Assembly: GCA_018398765.1 (NCBI GenBank)
Contig: JAHBMJ010004587.1
Location: 400-64,399 of the forward strand
Direction: 5' to 3'
DNA from: Chromera velia
Lineage: Eukaryota > Sar > Chromeraceae
Length of the DNA: 64,000 nt
The translations under genes were made by a program, and so were the position numbers. The notes under the pieces are model-generated. The model had not been told where the DNA came from, did not search any database, and saw only the letters and a list, made by a program, of their open reading frames with translations. Each line of letters begins with the position of its first letter. The first letter of the stretch is position 1. Positions 51,201 to 63,300 of the stretch are shown piece after piece.

Positions 51201-53326
51201 GCTTCGCAGTCTAGGTCCTTTGACACAAATTCCGCGCAGGCTCTGCCATGCAAATGCTTGTTGTTTTCTATCGGTTTCTGTCTCTGCGGGTCTCTCAGTG
51301 CATCCTCCCTAAGAAATGCGGCAACTCAGTTAGGACACTCCTTCTGTTCTTTCCTCTTTGTCACTGAATTTTGTTGCAGCCTTGAAGATTGCGGTGACCT
51401 CGCAGGCCACTTGCGTCTACGCACAGAACACCCCACTCGTAAAGTGCTGGGGAGACAAGGACGAAGTCGGGGCCAACACACCCCCTGCAGGGACGTCGAC
51501 GGGCTTCCGAGTGATCACTGTCGCCTACGCTCTTCAGCAGAACTACCCGTTTACAAGCCCAGGCCCTGACCCTGTTGACACAGGGAGAGACTGTTCGGTG
51601 TAGGAGATCTCCACGAAGAACGACGGTTTCTACCTCCTCTGCAAGGACAGTGAGGGTGCAAAGAGACTGAAGGAGATCCAAAACTCCGTGTCTGGTTTCA
51701 CAGACAGCAAGTTCGGCAACAGAGCCTTGATCAAAATGAGAGAAAACTGTGCGCTTGTGACTGTGAGCGATACTGATGCAACACGCCGCGTCATTTGTGC
51801 CAGTTGGACAAAGGCCGGTCACAACCCATCCCTTCAACTGGGCAACCCTGGCACCCGTAAAGCCCTTCGATGCTGGCACAGACTACGACGTGTTGGACTT
51901 CGGGGAAGGGTGGGCGCATGCGTGTGCCCTCTTTCTCCTCCGTGCGACCGGTCAAAAAGGAATTCGTTGCTGGTCGGTTGCCGCTGTCCGCTGATGTTTG
52001 CTCTCAGGCAGAATTGTGAAGCTTCGCAAAACCCAGTCCTATTGAAAGACCCGAGCTCAAATCAAACTCCCACATGCACTCCGCCCTCCTTCGAAGCACA
52101 CAACGACAAATTCTACACAGCTCACAACATCATTGTTTCCTCTCTTGTCTTTTGTGCTTTCATATGCAGGGGCCAGAACAGCTCCGGACAGCTGGGGCTG
52201 CAGAGTGGGTACGACTCCGCCAATGCCGCAACAAAGCGAACGATCGGAGATGCCTCGAACGAAGTGGGAACTGCAGGCCTCCAGACAGTCTCCTTCCCAG
52301 GCAACCAGAAGCCTGTGGAGCTGCAGGTGGGCGTGCGTCACAGCAGTGCAAAGCTTGCAGACGGCAAGTGGTACTGCTGGGGCAGCAACAGTTACGGAGA
52401 AGCGACCGGCTCTGGCTGGAGCGGCAGTTACATTGCATACGCCCCCAACCAGATGGGAAATGCCTTGGAGGCCTTCCAGAGCTCTACCTGCTCCCCTCCC
52501 GCCTGCTATATTGAGCAATTGGTGGCAGGGAACGAGCTGACCTGCACCCTTCGAGTCGAGTCGGGAGAACGCAAAGTGAAGTGCTACGGGTTTGCGGGGC
52601 AATACTACGACAATTATTATCAGCATTGGAGAGATGCAAAGCAGAGCATACGGGACCATGACTTTGGCGACGACATTCCTGAGAGCATTCACGGAGGGGG
52701 AGGTGACCACTACGTCCATCACACGTGTGCGATTCTCCGTCCTCCAGATCCCTCCCAGCCGAGAAAGATCCGTTGTTGGGGGGGGGACAACCAGAGCGGC
52801 CAGTTGGGAGCAGACATTGGGAGTCTTGCGGATGACCATGAGAGACTCGGCATGAGTGAGTCTGTATCAGGAAAGGGTTTCCTGCATGCATCTATACGTA
52901 CTGTTCTTTCAAACGGGATGATCACATGTATGCGCTGTGTGCAATTTGCTGTAGCCGTCGAGCCGCATCGCCTGTATGAGAGTCCGACATCAGGAAGCTC
53001 TGGGACTCTTTTTGTAAAATACAAAATTAATGTTCTGTAGCTGCAGCATTGTTGTCGACAAGGCTTGTATGTGTGGATTCATTTCTTTCGATTCTCTCTC
53101 TGCTCTCTGCAGCGTTTGACCTGATCACGACCCGCCTTCTTAGACATCCGATCAGTGAGGGCTGCTATACAAATGGAGCCACGTGTCCATCCGGACAGTT
53201 CTGCCACAAGGACTTTGACACCTGCTTTGACGCTGTTCTGACAAAAGAGGGGTCCACATCTGGCGTCCAGACTCGTCAGTCGGCAGACTGTGATGCATGC
53301 GGGTTTGGGTTTGGGTCTGGGTCTGG

Positions 53327-53360
<34 letters not shown>

Positions 53361-54312
53361 AAACATCTCTCGATGCAGGAAGGCACGCGGTGCTGCCGCA
53401 TCTTTCTTTCTCTGACTATCGTTCCCTTTCTCTTTGAGATCTAAGCTCCACATACAGCCGGAAGGAGTGCTGCACCTTTTGTTGTATTATACTTTGTATG
53501 GTACCCCCCTTTCTTCTTGCAGCGAACCCCTGCGAAGATGGAACGAAAAGCTGCAGCATGAACGCTAAGTGCTTGTACGAGTGCGACACGGCTGTGTGTT
53601 CTTGCAACATGGGCTTCGAGGGCGATGGAATTACCGCTTGCACAGGTGAGATCATGCTGGGTTGTTTCCGATGCTTCCCCCATGTCTCCTCAGCCTCTTC
53701 GGGAATCGTCGCTTATTGAAGTTTTCGATGCTTGAAATGTTGCACTCAAAGCACAATGTGCTTCCCTGTCACGAATTCCGCTCTCTGCAGACACCGACGA
53801 GTGCTCCACCGGACTGCACAACTGCAACATGGAGGCAGCGTGCGCCAACAGCGACGGCTCCTTCACATGCACTTGCAACAGCGGCTTCGGAGGAGACGGG
53901 GTCGACTGCACAAGAACCACCACGACGCCCATGCCAGACGTTGATGAATGCATGGACGGCACACACACCTGTGACTTGCTCGCTGCGTGTGTGAACACCC
54001 AGGGAAGCTTCTTGTGCCAGTGCAAAGAGGGATTCGCGGACCCCAGCCCGAAGAGAGATGGCATGCGTTGTATAGGTACGAGTGATTGGTGTCTCCAGTG
54101 ATTCTTGTTCAGCACCTTCTCAATCATGCGCAAGAGGAGCTGTCTCAGTATACTTATTTTCCTTTATGCACGTGCACATTTGTAAGTGTGTGTTTCTGTC
54201 TACACGAACGTACATTGGTGTGTATGTATTTGTATATACAGATGTGTGTGCATGTGTTTATGTGTCTCGACACACTTGAGCGTGCAGTTAGTTGATCATG
54301 TACTCATTTTCG

Positions 54313-54343
<31 letters not shown>

Positions 54344-57300
54344 AGCTTTGAGCAATACAACGAGTCTGTTTGTTGGTGACAGTCACTCGGTTGCGATCGA
54401 GGGCGGGACAGGGCGTCTCTTCGGCTGGGGAAGCAACTCCCATGGGCAGCTGGGTGACGTGCAACCACTTGGCGAGACGACGTGCGCAGTAGAGATGTGG
54501 AACCGGACCGATGCTATCTCAGTCTGCGTGGGGTACTACCACACCGCCGTAGCAGTTGCACAGGGTGGCAAAGTGTTCACTTTCGGCCGCAACGACCAAG
54601 GACAGCTCGGAGACGGCAGCACATCGGACAGAGCCCGGCCTCTAGAGGTGATGGGCGTTGGGAACGTCACGGCGGTAGCGTGCGGATGGTACCACACGTC
54701 AGTCTCTGTCCCCCTCTCACCTGCTTAGTCTACCCCATGCATTTACAAACATTCGCAGTCTTCTGTGTTCTGAGCTCAATTTTTGAATCCAGGGAAGAAT
54801 TGAGAAAAAGATGAGGACGAGTGAGATGTGCATGCCTACTGATCGGTGTCTGTCTGATTGGTCACCTTTGCGCACGCACATTTCCCTTCCTTTCCGTTGC
54901 AGCATGGCGTTGACTGCAGACGGAGAGGTGTGGGCCTGGGGGCGGAACTACTGGGGACAGCTCGGGACGGGTGACACTAGTCAGAGTCTCGTCCCGATTC
55001 GTGTCGGTGTTGGAAGTGACCTCGAGGGGCAGAAGGTGGCGTGGATCTCTGCTGGAGACCAGACCTCTCTTGCTGTGACTGTCAGCAAACGTCTCTTCGG
55101 CTGGGGGGTGAATCAGTCGGGGCAGGTCGCACAGGGACATTTGTCGACTCCGATCAAGACGCCTGCGGAGATCTTCCTTCCAGGGGGCGAGAAAGCAAGG
55201 ACAGTCAAAGTGGGGGTCTGGCATGCGCTGGCAACCACAGATAGCGGACGGCTGTATGGATGGGGGCGAAACCAACTCGGGCAGCTGGGACTGGGAGCAG
55301 CCTCAACTGCGCACTCCTCCCCTCAGCTGTCGCTAGACGTTCTCCCAAAAAACGTGACGGTGGTGGATGCGGTTCCTGGTTACGAGCACTCGCACGTGCT
55401 TCTTTCGAACGGGAGCGTGATGGCGGCGAGGAAGAATGACGACGGGCAGCTGGGAACTGGCGACGCCCTCCAAAGAGAGGCGTGGACTCTGATTGAGAAG
55501 CCCATCGGCGTGGTTCCAGCACCCCAGGGGGCTCCCCGCACAACGCTCCGGGTGGCGTTCAGCATGAGCTTCAACAGTGTCAGCAACCACGCTTTGTTGC
55601 CCGTATCTCGATCTCCTGGGTACGGATCTGACCCTACCACCTGGGTGTACGCGTTCTGCCTCTTCGGCCCCAACTCTGCGGGTCTCGATAACCGCCTGCA
55701 GGTTCACGCTGGACGGTCTGCTGACGGCCTCTGGGAGGCCTCACCGCTCAGCTCCCCACTGCAGCCCCACACCAAGTACAATGTCGAGTGGACCTGGTCG
55801 TCCATCACGAAGGAATCTGTGCTTCGGATCAACGGCAGTCAGGTAGGAAACCCAGTCATCCGTCCTGCACTTCCTGCATGGGAGGGCACGAACATGACAG
55901 AGAACGAAGTAATTTACCATGCCACTCCCGGACACGTACCTCACAGCAGATTTGATGGAGTCCTGACTAATGTTGTAGAAGAATGGGTGTCTGACAGCTT
56001 TCTGAGAGCTGAGGCGATTGCCGGAGCAGCTGGTAACTCCTACTCTGCGGGGTTGGTGGACGCTTTGCGCAGAGTGCGGATGAGCGGAAAGAACAAGAAC
56101 GGGAACCTGGGGGTAGGCGACCTCTCCGACAGGAATGTCTTCACTGAGGGTCAGTTTGTGACTGCAAGGCGGTCAGTGTTCTGCAGTGCTACTCTTTAAG
56201 AGGATGCTTTGATATCGACCATCGAGCCCTAGCAAAGTTGCTTTCAAAGCCCAATGCCCGTTTCCCTACAGCTGTCCTTGGTAAATGTTTTTCATTTTGG
56301 GTCTTTCCTTTGGTGCTTGCAGTCACCTCCTGCTCCCTTTCTTCTTCCGCGTGTTCCACCGGCACACACAGCTGCAACGCACCGCACAGCGTGTGCGTGG
56401 AGGCCTCGTTCTCGCCCGCCTTCCGTTGCACCTGTGAAGACGGCTTCACTGGAGACGGATCAAATTGCGACGACGATGACGAGTGCACAGACCCCAACCT
56501 CTTGCACAACTGCGATGTCCATGCTTCGTGCGCGAACGTGGATGGGTCGTTCACGTGCTCTTGCGTGACGGGGTTCTCGGGGGACGGCGTGATGAATTGT
56601 ACGGACGTGAAGGAGTGCACAGCCGCTGCGGGCCCCGGAGGTTCCCCTCTGCACAACTGCCACCCCTCTGCGACCTGCATGGAGACTCAGGGGTCCTTCC
56701 AGTGTGTGTGCAACCAGGGCTACAACGGGACTGGCGTGTCGTGCACGGACATCGACGAGTGCACATCTACACTTCACCCACACGATTGCGATCTGCACGC
56801 AGCCTGCATGGACACTGAAGGTTCATTCACGTGTGCGTGCGTCAACGGGTGGATGGGCACCGGCATCGCTGGGAACTGCACTGACATCAACGAATGCGCG
56901 ATGCATACCGACGACTGCCACGTCGAGGCTCTGTGCACAAACACCCCAGGGTCTTTCACCTGCTCGTGCAACAACGGATACACTGAGCACAACGCAGGCA
57001 CCCAGTGTTCCGACATCGACGAGTGCGCCCAGAACAGCCACGACTGTGACGGAGGAGGCCGCGCGATGTGCATCAACACAGACGGCCACTTCCACTGTGA
57101 GTGTACTCCGGGATTCCAGGGAGACGGGCGGTCCTGTATGGACGTCAATGAGTGCACGATGTACAACGCGTCCCTGAGTCCCCCCCACGCCCACAACTGC
57201 CACCAAAAAGCATCATGCAACAATAGTATTGGGTCTTTCGTGTGCGACTGCAACATGGGCTGGCATGGGGACGGCCTGTCGTGCGCAGACGTGGATGAGT

Positions 57301-60300
57301 GCAGTTCGCAGACTGGCAGCGGTCTTCCTGTGCACAACTGTGACGTGCATGCTGAGTGCGTGAACTACCCAGGAAGCTTCAACTGCACATGCAAGGAAGG
57401 CTTTGAGGGTCCCGGACACACNNNNNNGAGGGAGGGAGGGAGGGAGGGAGGGGAGATAGGAAGGAGCTTGAAGGCTTCATATGTCTGCAGCTAGAACAAC
57501 GTTTGTTCTGCGTGCTCATTCGTCTGGGTCTGTGATCGGTGTATGTATGTATATGTGTACGTATGTATGTATGTATCTTTGCACGCACTGGGATGTAGGA
57601 GCTGCATTTGTTCGAGTCTGCTTGATTCTGTCAGAGGTGTCACGTTGATTTCGTTCTGCAATGATGGTGGCCTCTGATGTGTTTTCTTTCATGTGTGTGC
57701 GTGCAGATGTCAACGAGTGCACAGCAGGGCTGCACACGTGTGACCCCCACGCGTCGTGCTCGAACACCAATGGGAGCTTCTCCTGTTCGTGCAATGAAGG
57801 GTACACCGGCAATGGGCAGAGCTGCACTGACATTGACGAGTGCTCGTCCTCCGGTGGGGGCCCTCACACACACAACTGCGACATGCATGCTTCGTGCGCG
57901 AACGTGGATGGGTCGTTCACGTGCTCTTGCGTGACGGGGTTCTCGGGGGACGGCGTGATGAATTGTACGGACGTGAAGGAGTGCACAGCCGCTGCGGGCC
58001 CCGGAGGTTCCCCTCTGCACAACTGCCACCCCTCTGCGACCTGCATGGAGACTCAGGGGTCCTTCCAGTGTGTGTGCAATACAGGATTTGCAGGCTTGGG
58101 CGTGTCTTGTGTGGACGTTGATGAGTGTGCAGCGCATTCCCACAACTGCCACTCGGCTGCCTCCTGTTCCGACACTGAAGGCTCATTCACGTGTGCGTTT
58201 CTTGAGGGATACGTTGGAGATGGAATCGTTTGTGACAGTCAGTCAAGGGGTGCGGGCGTCTCCGCTGGGTTGTTGCAAAGCGGAGGGTAGGATCAAGAAT
58301 CTCTGTTGGGCAGGTCTGATTGTATGAATCACTTTCTTTTGCGTGGTCGGTTGGGGCGATCAAATTTATTGGTCACTTGAACCCTGGAGGTCTTTACAGT
58401 TACAATCGTCTACCTCACGCCGCAAAAGAAACTTCGTATGACATCTGAGAGGCAGCGTCGTTGCAGTGCATCTTGTGAGATTCGGTCTTTTGTGTTTGAC
58501 GTGACTGCAGAAAAGGACTGCGAGGTGTCTGCCTGGAGTCCCTTTTCGACTTTCAATGCGGAGACCTGCGGAACGGGGACGGAGAGAAGATCCCGCACTG
58601 TCACGCAGATGGCTGTGGGGGCAGGAGAGCCATGTCCCGAGCTGGTAGAAGTAAGGGGGTACCTGGCAACAGAGTGCGGTGAGTTTGCTCCATTATTTGG
58701 TGATGTCTGACTTTGTGATTTCCCCTGGAAGCTTGTCCGTCGACCTTTTGAAGCATGTCGCGTTCTAGAAGGAAGGATGCCTGTGTCATCCATCATCTCA
58801 GATTTGACATCCAGAATTGCCTTTTAAGTGCTCCCTAAATCCCGCTTTGTTCCCGTCATCACGCTGCTGGAGAGTATCATTCCTCAATCAGCTCAAGAGA
58901 GGATAACTTGAGTGTGCTTGATGTCTTATGGTTGCATCATGTCGGCGCGTTTTATTTTTTGTCTACTTGCAGAGGAGGCTTGTTTGTTCTCTCCTTGGAC
59001 TGAGTGGTCAGAGTGCTCCAGTTCTTGTGGGGTCGGGCAGCGAGTCCGCTCTCGTCGACTAGTATCAAAGAGCAGAACAGACTGCGGAGATACTCAAGAG
59101 ACCGTCCCGTGCAATGAAGGGAGCTGCCGTCAGTCTCCTTTTTGCTTCTACATGATTTCAGACGGAATCTTTGTCAAATGCTTTTATGCTGTCTCTTCTC
59201 CCACCACCCTGGAAAGAAGTGTGTGTCTCTTTGTGTTTCTTGTTAATGTTGGATTTTTCGCCCTTGTGCGCGATGGGCTGGATCAATAGTGCGTTCACAG
59301 ACCGTACAGACATGTCGTGTCGTGTCGTGTCGCAGATCTGTTTGTGATTGTTCATGCATGCCTCTGATTGTTTCATGTTTGGCTTTTCTGTTCCATTTCC
59401 ATGCAGCCTCTTGCTCTGCTGCCGCTTTGGTGACCTCAAGAGACCTGCCTGGAACCGCTCAGGGAAGTGGGGGGGGGAATGAGTGGAGGGGCAGGCGCGT
59501 GGTCGTTGTGCAACCGTCCTCTCAGAGAGCTATTGTTCTGAAGGTCAAGTCAGCAGCCGTGGAGCCCTGTAACTGCCCTGCGTCTGTCGGTGCCTCCGTT
59601 GACACTGCACAGACAGTCTGGGTGGTTGGAAAATTGAACTCCCCTGTAGATGTATACGATCCCCTTGAAGTGAAGGCAGCACTCTCCACGGCCTCAGCCT
59701 CGACTGTCACGGTTGCCAACGACGCGCCGGCATCGATTGCACACCGAATGTTCAAGGTGCGCGCTTCTGATCTTGAGCGTGGGAGCACATACAGAGTGAC
59801 GCACAGAGCAGTGCTGACTGGAAGCACGGACTTCAAGGAGACGACGTTCCTCATCCACATGAGCAGCGTGGCAACGCCGGAACTTCTTAAGGTCGCAGAG
59901 GCTCCCCGGGTCGTTGAGGTGAGTGTTTCGTGCATTCCTTCTTTTTGTTCTGGATCCGCACTGAAGTTGCCATGAGCCTCTTTTTTCGATGCTCATGGCA
60001 AGTTTTCATCCTTGTTTGTTTTTGGTTGTGTCTGTGCAGGGATTTGTTGGCTGTCCTCTCACTCTCTCAGCCGAAGACCTTCGGGACTCGTCTTCCAAGT
60101 CACCTGCTGACCTCTCATTCCACTGGACCTGTCGAACCGCTCCAGCTGGGGCGTCCTGTCCTTCCCTTCCTTCATCCGGCAGTTCTTCTCTTCTCTCACT
60201 ACCGGCAGACTTCCTCCCACTGCCAGGAGAGTACTCGTTTGGGGTCAATGCCACTTCTGTTCAGACAGGAGAGGCCAAGGAAGGAATTGTGAAGGTCCGA

Positions 60301-63300
60301 GTCACTCCAGGAAGAGTCGGCCTCCCAAGAGTCACCTTTTCCGACATTCCCCGACAACTGCCTCAGAGTACTTCGCTGGCCCTCACTGCCGAGTATCCTC
60401 TTCCAACCGGGTACAGTGACCCTTGCTCCGCGTCTCTGTGGGGAGCAACAGAGAGCCAGCCGTCCTTTGAGAGATGGAAGGTTGACGCTAAGAAAGTGGC
60501 CAGAATGAGTGACTTCAAGGGGGGGATATCGAGGGATTTCGCAAAGGCACTGCAAGACACGGGTGCTCTCTCAAACAAGCAATCGCTGAGCACAACCCCC
60601 GTGTTCCTCGAGAAACCAGGAGGAGCAAGCGTCCGACTGCGGTCAACTCTGACGGGATTTTCGGCTTCAGAGGCTGATGGATGGCACGTCGTGGCGTTGC
60701 GTTTTGGCTTTCCGAATGAGGAAACAAGACTCTGGTCTCACCCTTTCTTTGTCGCCCCCCCTCCGACTGCAGAAAAGCTGCAAGTCGAATATCCATTCGA
60801 GCGAACGTGCGGACTGTCCCAGGTCCGCCTGACCCAAAAGGTTGCTCTCGGGGCAGCTGAGGTCTTGACACACCTCGGAGGGCTGAGCAACGCCCCCGAG
60901 GAAGAACGGAAGCTCAACAGTCCTTTGAAGTATTCCTTCTTCATGCGAAAGCAGGGAGATGCAAGCTCAGCAGTTGCTGTGGCAGAAGCCTCCACGGACC
61001 CTGGAGTCATCGGCTACCTCCCTATCACGGTGGGTGGTTTTCTCTTCAGAGTTTGCTTCCGTGCATAATAACAGCCAGGCTGCACAAGTGTGGGGGTCTC
61101 TTCCCAGAATCCCAATTTTGATGGTTATCAGGAAACCGAGCGGCTCTGACTGTTGCAGAGCAATCCACAGATAATTGCTGCTGTATTTTTTTTTCGTGGA
61201 ATAACCAACCAAGATGCCCCCAATCCGGTTTTTCCTTTTGTCAATACTCTTTATGGCAGCAAATTGTCTGCTTCATGATGCATTTTTCTGTGAATGTATC
61301 TAGCGTATTGACAATCGCGTCGACGGCCTCCTGCGATGCTTGCTGTATGTGTCCTTTTCATGCAGCCAAGCAAAGACGGGGAGAGTTACGAGTTCGTGTG
61401 CGAGATCACAGACGCCTACGGAGCAACCGTGACCTCAGTGTCTGACCCCGTGGCTATCTCGAGAAAGGAGAAATCGAAAGCGGAAGTCGACTCGCTGATC
61501 TCGAAAATCAAGGGAAAGCCGACGGATCTAGATCCCTCAGCAGCCTCAGGACAGCTGATGCAAGCAATCGCGTTAGTGGCCTCCTCTTCGAATTCGACAA
61601 CAGAGGAAAAGAAGGAAAGCCTCAGAAGTGCAATCAATGCAACTGAATCGGTACGTCACATGCACACAGCAGTTGCGTGCTCTACATCCAACGTTCATCA
61701 GTTGCAACAGAGAGAAAAAGAATCTACAGACAAGGGGACCGAAATCAACAACTCCGATGCAATAGTACAACATTTCTCAGTGTGACCGACAAAATGTTGT
61801 CATATGTGCCGGGTTGGTTTTCATTTACTCCTTCGAGACTGGTAATCATTTCCTATGTACACGCATGCACGCAGGTTTGCGACATGGCATCTGACGAGGC
61901 TTTCACAGCCACGGACGGAGCTCTGACCTGCAGCTCGACGCTCAAAGAAGTGGCAGCAAAGAACAGAGAGCTAGCACAGGAAACTGGAACCTGGGACGCT
62001 GCAGCCCAACAGGGGGTCGGTCGATTGAGGGATAACAGGATTTTGTTTGGTTTTTCCGTATGCACATACAACGCGTGTACATAGACAATCTCACTTTCTC
62101 TTAGCTGTCTCATAGATCTCTTCTATTTAAATTTCTGGCTGAACGCACGTGCAGATTCTGGAAGTCCTTGAACGTCGACTGACCTCAATGACTTCAGAAA
62201 ACGTGACGGGCACAGATACGACAAGCGATGCGATCGTCTCCAATGTGGCACAGGGACTCTGGGACGTGGTGGCAGTCACCGCGGTGGGTTAATTTCTTCC
62301 TGCATGCATGCATGGAGTTCGGTTTCTTTCTTTCAAAAGCTCATTTGAACTAATGAAAGAAAATCGATGGGTTATATACTTGCAGGGGTACAAAGCATGC
62401 ATGAGGCCCAGCGTAAGGGCTGACATCCCTGGAGAGACTCAGTGCATTTTCCTTTCTGAGAGCTTAACCGTTTCGTTTCTCAAGACCACCTTTTTTTTTT
62501 GTTAAATTGCAGCGTTTCAGGGAGGAATCATGTGTCTCACCTCACCCATGCATCTTAGTTCTGTATGCGTGCAGGAGAGCGACTCGACCGCTTCGACAGG
62601 GAACAGTGGCACCTCGGATTCGAGTGTGAAGAATGCCATCAAGAAAATAGGTCAGGCGGTATACCAGAAGTGCAGCCCTCTCGATCAAATGAAAACACCG
62701 TTGATCAACTCTAGCTCTGTGTTTGATGGGACAAACACGAGTGTGCACGCTTGCTTGTGGGTGAAAAGCACAAACAACTGATGCTCCTGTCACCCCCTTC
62801 TGTTTGCAGCCAAGTACGTCAACCCACGGATGAGTTCCTCGGGCAGCGTCTCCCTGGAGAGCACGACGCGGAGATGGCTTAAGAAGGCAGACGGGACTTC
62901 TGAGCTGCAGGACGTCTCTGTGTCCCTGCACGTGGCCTCCGTCTCTCACGAGAATTTGGCCTCTGAGGGCTGCTCTGCGGGGGGAACGGGGGCCGCAGGG
63001 ACTCCGGGGGCTGCGTCGGGGAGGCTGACCTTCAACATGTCTGCAACGTCAACTTCTGGAGGAATCGGAGGTCGGTGCGTTGACGTTGAGATGGACCAGC
63101 GCAAATTTCTGCATCTATCATGCACACCCACCCGCTCATTGGCCCCTCCAGACTTGCAGATGATTCGTTGAGGCTTTTTTTCTGTAATTTATGTTGTTCA
63201 AACCTGTCGACTTGTGTGTTCATGTGCGCTCACTTTATTTCTTGTTTCTTTGCTTGCTCAGGTTGTGACACGTCGATGGCTTCTTTCATGGTTGCCGGAC

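Larger units (their letters stand above)
56323..58237 (+). other. Giant gene, exons 42-43: second EGF array (12 modules)
   Basis: Exon 42 starts at 56323 and holds eight EGFs. Its 3' end reaches the N gap (57422-57427), so the last Cys and the donor cannot be read. Exon 43 (57707-58237) holds four EGFs. A 194-bp block is identical between the two exons (56520-56713 and 57886-58079). Confidence 0.8.

Noticed and set aside
44196-51603. Reassigned stop codons (TAA, TAG) in the nuclear code
   Set aside because: Only two isolated in-frame stops occur in about 7,700 codons, and one lies in an exon that also changes frame. Ordinary stops end the other genes.
43591-58237. Regularly spaced repeats that might suggest a CRISPR-like or satellite array
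   Set aside because: The periodicity is about 120-130 bp and comes from EGF modules with coding divergence. No fixed repeat-spacer structure exists.
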